64,000 bases of DNA from Sacculina carcini. Its lineage: Eukaryota > Arthropoda > Thecostraca > Sacculinidae. A program made the position numbers and the translations under genes. The notes under the pieces were generated by a model, which was not told the DNA's origin, searched no databases, and saw only the letters and a list, made by a program, of their open reading frames with translations. The stretch is from NCBI GenBank assembly GCA_916048095.2, contig OU696595.1:3668295-3732294 (forward strand), given 5' to 3'. Positions 19,521-31,259 of the stretch are shown here, piece by piece (position 1 is the stretch's first letter; every line of letters begins with the position of its first letter).

Positions 19521-22403
19521 CTATCGTCACACACATACCCTGTTCACTCTACCACTCAATCAAGTTATCGCTATATAGCTGTCGGACTGTTGAACATAAG
19601 ATCATGTAGATATAAAACTGATTACATCTCCCACATTTGTTCCTCTCACAACATCCAGATTCTCTGTTTAACAGAAACATGGCTTGTGGACACAGACATA
19701 CCCTCTTTTGTTGCCCACATTCCACAGGACTACGGATTTCTGCATGTGTCTCGCTCCAGTCTTGTTAGCTCTCGTGGTGGTGGTGTTGGCTGTTTGTTCA
19801 AAAAGTCAATTTCTCTCCAAATTTGTTCCCAATTAATTTCGGCCTATTCATCCTTTGAGTTCATCGCATTGTCATTATCTCTCCCATGTATTCCGAAATT
19901 CTGCATTATCATACTTTATAGGCATAATCATCCAGGCACTGCTACTCATTTCTTTGACGATTTCTCAGATCTGATTGAATTAGTGTCAACAGTCTTTTCA
20001 AATAGGTACGCTGTTGTAGGCGATTTTAATTTCTGGTTAGACGACCCGTCATCTGACCCTTATTGTCCCCGTTTTGTCTCTCTCATTGACACACTCGGTC
20101 TCACATCTCCTGTATCGTCTCCCACTCACCTGTCTGGCCATACGCTGGATCTTCTCTTGTTTCCCAGTCCTACACTCTCCACTGATCTCGATGTACCTGA
20201 TGTTGAGGTTTTTCCACCGGACAGTTTTTTCTCTGACCATAATTTATGCTTGTTTGATCTTCCACTTTCGTGTAACTCTCAAAATCGTTCTATTCCCACG
20301 TTTCGTTCATATAAAAACTTTCATACTGATCTTTTCTTCTCGTGCTTATCATCTCGACTGCCATTCCATATATTTTGTACTCTATCTCCAGCCGAGGTAT
20401 ACACTCAATTCAAAATTGGCCTATCAGAAATCAATGATCGTCTATTTCCTTTAGTCTCACGCTTCCGCTCAAACACTCACACACCATGGCTTAATTCTGA
20501 GCTTCTCACCCTAAAACGGTCCCAACGGCGTTCAGAAAGAGCGTGGCGCCGCACTCGTTCCGCTTCTGAGTGGTCCGATTTATGTACTGCTCGAACTGCA
20601 TACATTGCTGCTCTTTCTGAGGCTAAACGCTCTCACTACATAACTAAATTGTCTTCACTGTCCAAGTCGCAAAAATCACTCTGGTCCACACTCAATAATA
20701 TTTCCGGTCGTAGCTCCACTAGCATAAATTGTTCCGTCACTGCATCTGAGCTCTGTACATTTTTTGCTAATAAAGTCAAGTCTGCCCATGCTAGTATCCC
20801 TATGTCCAGCTGTGTCATCAATCATACCGTTTCATCTTCCACTTTTTCTGCTTTTAATCATGTTGATCTCTCTGATATTCTTGCTCTCCTTGCCTCAATT
20901 AAAATCTCATCCTCCCCAGCCGACCCAATTGATTTTAAGGCCATCTCTCATTCTGTTATATTATTTGCTCCTTATTTCTTGCATATGATAAACCTCTCAC
21001 TTCTCCATGGTTGTTTCCTACCAGAAAAACATGCAATTGTCTACCCTATATTGAAAAAACCCACACTGAACCCATCTGAGTGCAACAATTACCGACCAAT
21101 TTCTATCATTAGCCTAACTTCGAAATTATTAGAATCTGTGATATTTTCACAGATCCCTCCTTTAATAAATAGTGTTCTGGATCCCCACCAGTCTGGCTTT
21201 AGACCCGCCCATTCAACAGAAAACGTTCTCACATCAGTTGCCCAAACCGTATTTTCTCAATTCTCACACCGTAATTCCGTAGTATTAGTGCTGTTGGACA
21301 TGTCATCGGCCTTTGATCTAGTCAGACATGATATTCTCCTCAATGACCTATCTCACATCGGTCTTACTTCTACGGCTCTTTCACTTATGCGTTCCTATCT
21401 CACTGACCGGTCCTTCTCTGTAAAATTCAACTCACTGTTATCTGATCCAGTTCCCCTAATTTCAGGTGTCCCCCAGGGTTCTATCCTTGGTCCCACTCTC
21501 TTCAATTTATATATGTCCTCATTATGCCCCATATTAAAACGTTATCCTGTGTCATTTCATGTATATGCTGATGACATACAGCTAATATGTCCACTAACAT
21601 CTTTAGATCATTCTTTCATCAATGCTATGCTCTCTGATATTGTCTCATGGGCTGCATCTCGTTGTCTTTTAATAAATAAATCCAAAACTGAGTTCCTGTC
21701 GCTGCATCCTCCTCGACTTTCCCCTCCTCTGCTTTCTTTCCCGGTCCGATCCTCTGTTCGTGATTTGGGTATTGTGCTGGATTCATGTCTTACTTTTGAA
21801 AACAATATTCATTCTGTTGCGCGCTCCTGTCGTCTAATCCTCCGTGCTCTTTATCCCATCCGACCATATTTGGACCAGGCGTCAGCCATCAAATTTGTAA
21901 AAACTTTCATATTTCCACGCATTGATTATTGTATCACTTTGTATTTTAATACTCCCCGCAGTTTTTTGAGGATTTTGCAGTCCGTCTTGAATCAGTCTTG
22001 TAGATTTGTGCTCTCTCCTGTCCCTTGCCGTCACACCTCTCAATATCTCTACAAATTCCATTGGCTGCCCATCATTCCACGTGTGCATTACAAATTAGCT
22101 TGTACCATATTTAAACTCTTAAACGGCATCGATCAGCCTCAATACCTTGTTAGCCTGCTCTCTCATTCCTCTCATTTTTCCCCTCGCATCACTCGGCCTC
22201 TGAATTGCCCAAGAGCTCTGAACGAATCATGCTGGTCGGCCAAATCATTTTCATTTTTTGCACCCCGTTTCTATAATTCGCTTCCATTACATGTTCTCTC
22301 GTCTACATCCTATGCGTCTTTCTCCTCCTCCCTACGTAAACATTTATTTTCAATATCCTTCGATCCAAACACTCATACATTAACACCGTATGCTAAATTG
22401 TAG
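19521..22403 (+). CDS. LINE ORF2: AP endonuclease plus reverse transcriptase
   Basis: 960 codons open from just after the ORF1 stop. It supplies nicking and target-primed reverse transcription. The endonuclease (first 230 residues) shows LNIRS, CLTETWL, GDFNFW and SDHNLC. The RT shows NYRPISIISLTSKLLE, SGFRPAHSTENVL, LLDMSSAFDLVRH, SGVPQGSILGPTLFNLY and catalytic YADDIQL. The C-terminal FAPRFYNSLP region is complete and the stop is TAG. The frame has no in-frame ATG in roughly its first 400 codons, so normal initiation would lose the endonuclease. The frame is the same as ORF1, and the separating stop reads TGA CTA. Readthrough or reinitiation is therefore inferred. Clade: CR1/L2-like by motifs. 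Confidence 0.88.
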   Translation, partial: LSSHTYPVHSTTQSSYRYIAVGLLNIRSCRYKTDYISHICSSHNIQILCLTETWLVDTDIPSFVAHIPQDYGFLHVSRSSLVSSRGGGVGCLFKKSISLQICSQLISAYSSFEFIALSLSLPCIPKFCIIILYRHNHPGTATHFFDDFSDLIELVSTVFSNRYAVVGDFNFWLDDPSSDPYCPRFVSLIDTLGLTSPVSSPTHLSGHTLDLLLFPSPTLSTDLDVPDVEVFPPDSFFSDHNLCLFDLPLSCNSQNRSIPTFRSYKNFHTDLFFSCLSSRLPFHIFCTLSPAEVYTQFKIGLSEINDRLFPLVSRFRSNTHTPWLNSELLTLKRSQRRSERAWRRTRSASEWSDLCTARTAYIAALSEAKRSHYITKLSSLSKSQKSLWSTLNNISGRSSTSINCSVTASELCTFFANKVKSAHASIPMSSCVINHTVSSSTFSAFNHVDLSDILALLASIKISSSPADPIDFKAISHSVILFAPYFLHMINLSLLHGCFLPEKHAIVYPILKKPTLNPSECNNYRPISIISLTSKLLESVIFSQIPPLINSVLDPHQSGFRPAHSTENVLTSVAQTVFSQFSHRNSVVLVLLDMSSAFDLVRHDILLNDLSHIGLTSTALSLMRSYLTDRSFSVKFNSLLSDPVPLISGVPQGSILGPTLFNLYMSSLCPILKRYPVSFHVYADDIQLICPLTSLDHSFINAMLSDIVSWAASRCLLINKSKTEFLSLHPPRLSPPLLSFPVRSSVRDLGIVLDSCLTFENNIHSVARSCRLILRALYPIRPYLDQASAIKFVKTFIFPRIDYCITLYFNTPRSFLRILQSVLNQSCRFVLSPVPCRHTSQYLYKFHWLPIIPRVHYKLACTIFKLLNGIDQPQYLVSLLSHSSHFSPRITRPLNCPRALNESCWSAKSFSFFAPRFYNSLPLHVLSSTSYASFSSSLRKHLFSISFDPNTHTLTPYAKL

Positions 22404-22774
22404 TATCTTCTTTCATACCGCTCACTTACTTCCTTCGTCCATCTCATGTCTATTTGTCTATATGTCTTCATCATTTTGCTTCCTCATTCTTTATTCTTAA
22501 TTCTTGCTGTTTCTTTTGCTAGTTTTGTGTTGTGCGATGTTTATCATATGTATGTCGTTGTTCTATATCGCTGTTCATTGTTTCTTGTCGCATTTTTACA
22601 TTGTTGTTGCGGCATTGTTTCCCGGTACATGATGTTTTTCTCTGTCTTTTTTTGTTTCGCGTGTGTGTCATTTACGTGCGCTCTAAATATATTGATTGAT
22701 TGATTGATTGATATTATCGGAAGGTAATGGACTAATGGACTAAAGGTAATGCTGTTTTCCATCTTCTAAACTTA

Positions 22775-22865
22775 AAAACAACAACAACAACATGTATTTA
22801 ATATAGCGCACATAATTATACACAGGCGCGAAAAAGACACAACCGACAGGAACATCACTGCGAGC
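22775..22865 (-). mobile_element. Retroposon 3' end, minus strand, (TTG)n tail
   Basis: On the minus strand GTGCGCTATATTAAATACATG runs into TTG repeats. It is similar to 33908-33990 and to the tail at 6505-6568. Confidence 0.5.
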
Positions 22866-22969
22866 AGGGAGTAGGCACAAATAGAACAATGAAAACACGT
22901 TTGCAAACTGGAACATGCTAGATGGCCGTTGGCTATCAGATAGCTCATCCGCCCTTGAAATAGGTTTTG

Positions 22970-23143
22970 TTTTCATTCCTGACCACATTTTCTCACAATT
23001 TCGAAACGAATTCATTCTTTGTAAAACCTGCAATAGTTTGGAACACGGTGTTATCCCCACTAGTTAAACATCTTTCTCACCTGCCTAATAAATTTCGTCA
23101 ATTTAAAGTCCTGATTCAAAAAGTCTTACAGGAGGATTACTAA
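22970..23143 (+). mobile_element. LINE reverse-transcriptase C-terminal fragment
   Basis: Frame reads FFVKPAIVWNTVLSPLVKHL then PNKFRQFKVLIQKVLQEDY and stops TAA at 23141-23143. This is the usual C-terminal signature of non-LTR RT proteins. The body is absent. Confidence 0.65.
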
Positions 23144-24171
23144 AATTATCCAATATGTACTTATTTTTAATATTTAATGTTATATTTTCGTTTGTCTTAT
23201 TTTCGTTTATTTTGTTTTAATTTCCTCTTTATTTAGTCTTAGTAGATAAATTTTGGATGTTAAATATGAGTAAGTATTGGAAGATTGAGGAAGTATTGTT
23301 AATTCTCTTACGTCACCCGTGCTTCTGAATTTTCATTTATATTCAATGCCTTTTTGTTCATTTGTTTTTTCTGCTTTGGCTTCATTGCTTCGCATAGCAT
23401 GTTGTTATTTAAATATACATTAAATGTAGCCTAAAAAAATAAACTAAATAAAGCACCCAAACACACACACACATACATGTCACATATACTCGACTTAGCA
23501 ATGTTATTTTGTTGTGTGAAACTGTTATGTGGTGATGTTTGACTATAGTTTTGTGTTTATATATGATTGATAAAATGACCGTCACTGCATAATCATTCAG
23601 TGTCATTTATTTAATTATTTAAGTCTCAATTTGGTTAAAATTGTGTCATGTGCTTGTGTGTCATATAGTAGATGTATAGTTTACAATTATATTATGATTA
23701 TTGTGTTCGTGTATGAGTGTTTGCGCGTATAACCGCATACGCGTATGACCACATGTGTGTGTGTGTGTGTGTGTCGGTTGCATATGAGCGTGTATGTTTG
23801 TGTGTGAACGGGTCAGTGACCCAAATGCCCCAATGGCCCAAATGTGCCCAAATGGTGTATGCGTGTTGGTGTGTTTGTGTGTATGTGTGTGTGGATGTTG
23901 ATCTTAAATCCTCACAAATTATATTTTTTTAATGATTGGAAAGGATTAATCAATATTAATCCAATTTCTATGAAAAAAATTTCCTCATTCGATAGAGAAT
24001 TATGATTATTTCTGTTTTATATTTTACTGTTTTCATTGTGTGTGTGCGTGCTATTGTTTAAAAGTGTATTTCGGTCCATAATTTTAATCCTACCAAGTAT
24101 TAACTATATATAATTCACAAATGTACTCCGCAAATTTTAGCATAAATCTATAATAATAAAGCTCAACGTAC

Positions 24172-25150
24172 GTGTGTGAGTGTGTGTGCAGAACGGCAAA
24201 TTGGTGTATATATATTGGTGTGTGTGTCTGTGTGTCGATATGCCATGACTCACGTGCATTGCAGCGAGCGTTTGCAGCGAGCGTTTGCAAATGCACAGTG
24301 GCGTGCAGAGTGCGTAGTAAAACAGAGTGTTTAAATAAGTACATTGTCGTGCATGTGCGTGTTCCACAGGCGTTTTTCGAGTGGATATGTGTAGCTTACC
24401 AATATTGTAATTGTAATTAACATTTATTTTTCTACTGGTGTTTGTTTTTCACCATTATTCTACACACTGCGCCATTCAGTTGAGCGATTGCTAGAAACGC
24501 CCATGCGAGATTGCTACTTCAGGCACACACGCACTCACATACACACTGACATACATGCACACACACACACACACATACACACTGACATAGATGCACACAC
24601 ACACACACACACACACATACAGGTACACGTACACACACACACACACACATACATACACAGTGTACAGAACGGCACACTGATGTATATATTGGTGTGTGTG
24701 TCTGTGTGTCGATATACCATGACTCACGTGCATTGCAGCGAGCGTTTGCAAATGCACAGTGGCGTGCAGAGTGCGTAGTAAAACGGAGTGTTTAATTAAG
24801 TACATCGTCGTGCATGTGCGTGTTCCAGAAGCGTTTTTCAAGTGTATATGTGAAGCTTACCAATATTGTAATTGTAATTATCATATATTTTTCTATTGGT
24901 GTTTGTTTTTTACCTTTATTCTACACACTTTTGTCATTCAGTTGAGCGATTGCTAGAAACTTCCCTGCCAGATTGCCACCACATCTTTTCTGCGAACTGT
25001 TCTTGCATAATTTTGCAATTCTTCCCAGGAATTGCACACACGATACCGTTTTGCATTTTGTATTGGTATGTGTGTCCGTGTGCCGAAATTCTATGAACGA
25101 ACACGTGTGCAGCCAGTGTTTGTATGCGTGTGCGTCTGTATGTGCGATGC
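24172..25150. repeat. Tandem duplication, two close copies and one diverged copy, period about 480 bp
   Basis: 24172-24510 and 24655-24970 match closely (CATGACTCACGTGCATTGCA, GCAAATGCACAGTGGCGTGC, GTGCATGTGCGTGTTCCA, CAGTTGAGCGATTGCTAG). A third block from 25030 keeps only scattered matches. CA microsatellites sit in the spacer (24530-24660). No conserved frame runs through the copies. Confidence 0.8.
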
Positions 25151-25663
25151 GAACTTATATAATGTCGTGCACACGGATTGTGCAACATTTTGATGATCAG
25201 ACGGCGATTCTGTCGCAGGCTGGTTAAACATACCAGAACCATTGACATGCCATAACCATGACACCATTTGTTTGCATTGGCCTTGACGTTTGCTTCAAGT
25301 GCATTATCATCATATTTGCATTGCTATCCCAGACAAAACTCAAGGCGACCGCATCACTTACAATACTACAAACGAAGCTACGAGACGCACGTAGTGCGGA
25401 TCTACTAGCGACCAGGAACTTGTCGCTAGTATTAGAATATAGCGCAAACCAAGCCTACAATAATACACTGTTTACGCTTGTAATAATGTAATTTAATATT
25501 CAGCGTGATATGCTTATAATTGCTAACATTACGCATAATCCTAACATTGCATAATTGTAGCATATTTTTGTGGCAAAATTGTCATTTTCCGCTTGATATT
25601 TTGACGACCCAAATATTGAGAACCTAACTTCGCACTAATCAATTTTCTAATCATCTACAGTTA

Positions 25664-25676
25664 GTGTGTGTGTGTA

Positions 25677-25740
<64 letters not shown>
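25664..25740. repeat. (TG)n microsatellite
   Basis: About 35 TG units with one TATG interruption. Confidence 0.9.
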
Positions 25741-25741
<1 letters not shown>

Positions 25742-26129
25742 TATGACTCATCAGAGTTGAGTCATTGTTTCAGTAATCTCTTTGTCGGTAACTGTACGAT
25801 TACTCTACGATAGATGTGTTTTCATTTCAAGATTCATCTCTCGCTCTTAAACTCTTTCTTTGGCGTTGTTTTGATTCTCTTCATCTTTTCCTCATCCTTT
25901 CATCATCTTGTCCTCATTCAAAGTTCTCATATTACTTCGCATATTACTATGTGGAAAAATAAAATTTGTAATGCAAATCAATTCAATATTACTTTACGTG
26001 TACAAACTAAATTGTAATTGCTAATATTATTATTATATATTGAATAGACAAGGTGTATAATGCGAATCGTGTGAATTATATGAAAATATTGCCTTAACTT
26101 TTATCTGCATGAATATTGATCATCAACCG

Positions 26130-26691
26130 ACATACAGACACACAGACAGACAGACAGACAAACAAACAGACATACAGAGAGAAGAGTAATAATATCAGAA
26201 CATAAAAGCACACAAACACACTGACACATACATACATACACTGACACACACTGACACACACTGACACACACTGACACACACTGACACACACTGACACACA
26301 CTGACACACACTAACACACACACATACGTACACTGACACACACTGACACACACACATACACTGACACACACACACACACTGACACATACACAAACACACA
26401 CACACTGACACACACATACACTGACACACACTGACACACACTAACACACACACACACACACACACACTGACACACACACACTGACACATACACAAGCACA
26501 CACACACACACGCACAAACACATACACAAACACACACACACACACACACATACCCCAACACACACACACAAACACAATTCGCACAGACAAACACATTCGC
26601 ACAGGTAGTAGTTCGGTCTTAGTTCAATGACCCGGGTATATTTGTCTGTTGTTGTCTGTCTGTCTCTGTGTGTGTGTGTGTGTCTGTCTGT

Positions 26692-26752
<61 letters not shown>

Positions 26753-26835
26753 TCTCTCTCTCTGTGTGTGTGTGTGTGTGTGTGTTTGTGTGTGCTCATG
26801 TGTTTGTTTGTTTGTGTGTGTGTGTGTGTTTATGA
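26130..26835. repeat. (CACACTGA)n block followed by (TG)n block
   Basis: 26215-26580 is CACACTGACA-type repeat; 26640-26835 is TG with CTGTCTG and TCTCTC steps. The two halves are largely complementary. Confidence 0.9.
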
Positions 26836-26839
26836 TAAT

Positions 26840-27246
26840 ACTAAGATTATCAACAACAATGTGAACAAGGCAAATGTTGTTCACATTTTATTGTTTTCAT
26901 TTATTTTACATGAGGTCTATTGAAGGGTACAATATAGGCATTTATATAATTTGTGGGGTTCATTAACTCAAATAAGGTTAAGGTAACTATAATAAACTGA
27001 TTTTATAACTGACGAAAATTTCCAAAGATTTACATTTCTACATTAACAAAGCTAGCCAATCTAACTGAATTGAAAATACATTATTTTTTGATTTTATCAC
27101 AAATATAGTTTAATGAAATAAAATATATTGATAAATTATATAAAATATAAATATAAAATCTATACTATCTTCATTTTGAAACCCAACCGAAAGCAGAATT
27201 TTCATTTTGCTATTGGTCTTATATTTCATATAAGACTTTTTCCCAA

Positions 27247-27277
<31 letters not shown>

Positions 27278-27390
27278 CTGTAACTTTGCTTTGCTAATTA
27301 TATTTGATTCGTCGTTTATTTCTTTTTCATTATTTCTTCATCTTGCTTACCAAAATTCTCCAGTTTTTTCAAAGTCTTTTTCTCTCTTTC
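26840..27390. other. AT-rich spacer with (AT)n
   Basis: Includes an AT dinucleotide tract at about 27250-27277. No gene seen. Confidence 0.5.
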
Positions 27391-27404
27391 TTTATACATT
27401 TTTA

Positions 27405-27525
27405 TGGTTAGTTCCCAGGGTACACATGAGGCCACCGCACACACACAGGGTGGTAATAGTGCACTTGCACTCTTCCCCCATGCTACTGTATTTACCTGTA
27501 ATTAATAATAATAACAATAATACAC
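27405..27525 (+). mobile_element. Short dispersed repeat with (AAT)n tail, copy 4
   Basis: Same family as 2831-2961; full core and AATAATAATAAC tail. Confidence 0.75.
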
Positions 27526-28079
27526 TATTTGGTGGTATATTATAAGTAAGTGTTATAACCTTGTGTCTTGCGCTATGCGTTATGTTTATGCATTGCATTT
27601 TTGTCTTATTGGAAAAGCAGAGATTTGATCGAGTCACAGAGCATGCAACTTTCTGGAAAATCCAACACAAACACACACAGACATACACACACATACACAC
27701 AGACATACACATGTCTGACGTCATGTGGTGTGGTCAAATGACGACTTTCTCAGGTATGCGTGTATGTGTGTGTGTGTGTGTATGTATGTATGTGCGTGTA
27801 TGTGTGCTTATGTATGTTTGTATGTGTGCGTGTATGTAAACGTGAGTGTGCGTGCGTGTGTGTGTGCGTGTGTGTTTGGGGAATTCCCGGATTAGGTAGG
27901 CACACACACACACACACAGACACACAGAGACAGACAGACACGCGCACACACACGCATACACGCATACGCACACACACACACACACGCACGCATACACGCA
28001 TATATATACACATATACAAAGGCATATACACATACAAATATACACTCAAATAATGTTGAAATTTTGGAATTCTTAAACT

Positions 28080-29400
28080 TTATTTATTTTCTGCCTATGA
28101 ATTTAAACCACTTTAAAATAGACAATACAATATTGACTGTATCTTTCGATTTATCTAAATTTAAATTAAATGAGCTATTGTGTTTTTTGTTTACGTAATT
28201 TCCTGTCGCCCAGGTGAATTTTACGTAATTGCTTATCGTTCTGCTATGTGAAATTTAATTATCTTCGTATGTGTCATATATATTTATAGACCGTATTCTT
28301 TCCAATTTAAGACACATTTTTGGTTTGAGTTTTCAATTTATAAATAAGGGGAGCTTATACATCTTTTATACGCTTATAAATACGTTTTATAGCATCAATT
28401 TCTTATGATATCTGTATTGAAACATTTACTGCAAGCGTATATATATATATATATATATATATAATTATAATTTTCCTTGTAGCTGAACAATTTGGAGATA
28501 TTTTTTAGCTAAAGATGGCTTGTTTAATTAGATATATTACGTTACGTAGTTAGTCGCTACTAAATTAGTTGTTTTTATTAAGAATGTTGGTAAAAAATTC
28601 AATGGTTTATCATTTACACGGATATATATTTACTCAGTCTTGTTAAACATAATTTGAAATTTGAAATAACAAACATTTTTTGTTCCTGGGGAAAAAAATT
28701 CACCTTTGATTTCGACTAACTGTGAATTTTTCAATGCAGGATTTTTTTACACAAAAATCGAAAGTATCGAAAGTTACACTATATAGCGAAAATATCCAAA
28801 TAAAATATGATTCAGTACTATTTGCACATTTTATTAAATCAATCAACAATTGTTTTTCCGCAATTTTGTAAAATTGTGCTGAAAACGAAATAAACACCAT
28901 GCAAAAACAATTATTTATTTGAAGTTAAGTGAAAAAAAAAATTCGAATAAAATTAGCAAAAACGGATACAAAAATGAGATATACATGATAAATATTGTGA
29001 ATTTTTTGTATTAATACATATGTATGCTATTTATAGTGTTATAGATTCGTCTTATAATATATTATCTAATTTGTGCATATATAAAATTTTCATTAAAACT
29101 AATTTTGAAATTATTCAATCAAATGACTTTTTTCCAAATATCAACAGCAATTACACAGAAAATTTCTGATGATGTGAAGCAGAACGTTTTTGCCAATTTA
29201 TTTCTTCTTGAAGAATTTCTGCTTGATGTAGCGATAAAGCTTAAACTATATCTGTATGTATGCGATTTTGTATGTGTGTATGTATGTGTCTGTCTGTGTC
29301 TGTATGTATAATCTGGACATTTCCAAGCACACACACACACACACACATACACACGGATTATATATGACGTCACAATAAGGTATGCGTGTGTGTATGCGTG
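28080..29400. other. AT-rich spacer upstream of the small secreted-protein gene
   Basis: AT-rich with an (AT)n tract at about 28438-28462. No gene supported. Confidence 0.5.
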
Positions 29401-29426
29401 TGTGTGTGCGTGTGTGTGTATGTGTG

Positions 29427-29434
29427 TATATAAG
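29427..29434 (+). promoter_or_regulatory. TATA box of the small secreted-protein gene
   Basis: TATATAAG at the end of a TG tract, about 25-30 bp before a likely start site near 29458. A short noncoding exon then ends at the donor GAG|GTAGGT (29484). Confidence 0.6.
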
Positions 29435-29949
29435 CCACGTCAGAGACCAAGCAGAATCACTTCTTTCTCTCGACACAAACTGAGGTAGGTCAACAAACAC
29501 ACAGATATACAAACACACACAGACTCACATGTGAGTGAGTGTGTGTGCGTGTGCGTATTCGTTTACAAATTGTTAGTGATATATGTATATAGGGTTAGTT
29601 TGAATTATATTGTATGAATATTTGGAATATTTCTAAAAACAAGATATAAATTACCTATCATGTGTTATTATACCTTACTGTATCATATAATCATATTTTC
29701 TATTCCATGATTCATTTTGCTTGTTTGATTTAGCACAGAAAAATATGCAGTTTTGTAATATATGGAATGTTTATATTTATATACGTGGATTATAATTTTT
29801 CATCTGTGCATATAATTATAGAGGAATGTGCTAATATATGTGTGTATGTTTGTGTGTGTGTTTAGGTGTGATATTGCACAGTCAGATCTGTGAAATTCAC
29901 TTATAAATTTTGTTGTTGAAATCTATTCAATAAAACCTCTTGAAAAACA

Positions 29950-31132
29950 ATGAATTCTGCTTCGATGCTGGCCGTTTTCTGCTCTCTGCTGCTGCTGGGG
30001 TCAATGACCTTGGCTCAGCCATTCGGCAACTTCCGGCGACCTCAAATTCCAAACATTATTCGGCCTCAATCTTCAGCCGAGGGTTTTGCGGACGCTCAAG
30101 GAACCGCAGCTCAAAACGGCAACACACAAATCTCCAATGTTCGCGCTTCAGCAGGGGTGAGTTGGTTTCTGCTGTGTCTGCTTCAGAGCAGCAGCCACAT
30201 TTCAAGAACTTCATAATTACACCTCGAATTATGCGCAGAAATTTGCTCTAGGCTGAAAATGTGGAATTTCTGCTCGAATTCTGCTCAGAAGTAGTTGGTT
30301 ATTCAGCTGATGGTTTTCTCATAGATTTCTGCTTAAATTCAGACATTGAAATCAAGAATTATGCCGTTTTAACTTTTCAATTTCTGTTGATTTCCAGTTT
30401 GCTATCACTCCAGGCGATTTTTGCCAAGATTCTTTTCCGATTCTGTTAAATTTCTGCTATTTTTTATTTATTAAATTCTCCAATTCTGAAATATAAAGTT
30501 TCTTTCAATTTTGTTTAAACTCAGCCTTATTCTTGCTCCAAGTCTAAATTTTCCTCAATGATTTTTGTTAAATTTCTGCTTCAATTTAGTTTAATTCCTG
30601 TTCAAGTTCTGTTCAACTTCTGCTTATCTTCTACTCAAAATCTCAATTTTCTGCTAAAATTTTCTCAATTTAATTACTGCTTAAATTTCTGCTCTGATTT
30701 CTACTCTTCTCAAGAATAATTTATTCACCACAAAATCCAACAAATTTCCATTCAAATCACGCGTTTTATTGGCGTAATAATTTCAATGACAAAAGTTTCT
30801 TTAAAAAAACAATCACTTACATAATCGACTGATTTTTATATTATTAGATTCATTATATATTATCTATACTATTTACACTTAGGTGTGTGTGTGAATATAT
30901 AAGTGTTTATTTGAATGTTTATGTGTATGTATGTTTGTGTGTGTGTGTGTGTTTTCAGGGGCATGTGCGTGGTAGCGGATCTTCCAGTAACCTCGCGACG
31001 GCTTTAAGTGTGGGCCAGTCGACTCCGTTCGGCAGTTCTCAGCAAGTTCTCACCAACGCCCAGTCAAACCAAAAAACTTTCGATCGTCCTCAATTTCTGC
31101 ATCAGAGAAGACGCATTTCGTTCCGCGGCTAA
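29950..31132 (+). CDS. Small secreted protein, 126 residues, two coding exons
   Basis: Coding exons are 29950-30156 and 30959-31132 (phase 0 junction). The first ATG follows a 5' UTR with no upstream ATG; a 5' UTR intron runs from 29485 to 29865. Residues 1-22 (MNSASMLAVFCSLLLLGSMT, then LAQ) form a clear signal peptide. The mature part is about 104 residues, rich in Gly, Ser, Gln, Asn and Arg, without cysteine. The C-terminus is FLHQRRRISFRG, so a basic site precedes a short peptide ending in Gly. That arrangement can yield an amidated peptide, but only one such site is present. I recognise no family. AATAAA follows at 31219. Both acceptors are preceded by TG repeats. A matrix or signalling peptide role is inference only. 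Confidence 0.72.
30157..30958 (+). other. Intron with degenerate TTCTGCT repeats
   Basis: From about 30235 to 30715 the intron carries many TTTCTGCTTAAATT-like words at 20-40 bp spacing, all in the sense orientation. The acceptor is a TG tract plus TTTTCAG. Confidence 0.6.
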
Positions 31133-31218
31133 AATTCATACAAAACAACGACTGATGCGACATCTATAGTTCAAGCTGACAACTATGTTTTGACCTAACG
31201 GCATTCAGCGCCATCTAT

Positions 31219-31224
31219 AATAAA
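31219..31224 (+). terminator. Poly(A) signal of the small secreted-protein gene
   Basis: AATAAA 87 bp after the stop codon. Confidence 0.65.
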
Positions 31225-31259
31225 ATGCGGTTTCGATGAAAGTAACTGCAGGAATTCAA

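Larger units (their letters stand above)
18133..22712 (+). mobile_element. Apparently intact CR1/L2-like non-LTR retrotransposon
   Basis: A GC-richer 4.6-kb unit holds a 5' UTR with a (TG)n tract (18254-18310), ORF1, ORF2, a 3' UTR and a terminal tandem tail of TTGA units (22691-22712). It lacks LTRs. Both ORFs are open over full family length, so insertion is probably recent. The sequence TGATATT occurs at 18126-18132 and at 22709-22715 and may be a target duplication, but the TTGA tail could produce part of this match by chance, so the left boundary is approximate. Confidence 0.82.

Noticed and set aside
25258-25491. 77-codon open frame with hydrophobic N-terminus
   Set aside because: Short, next to repeat DNA, with no splice, promoter or family evidence.
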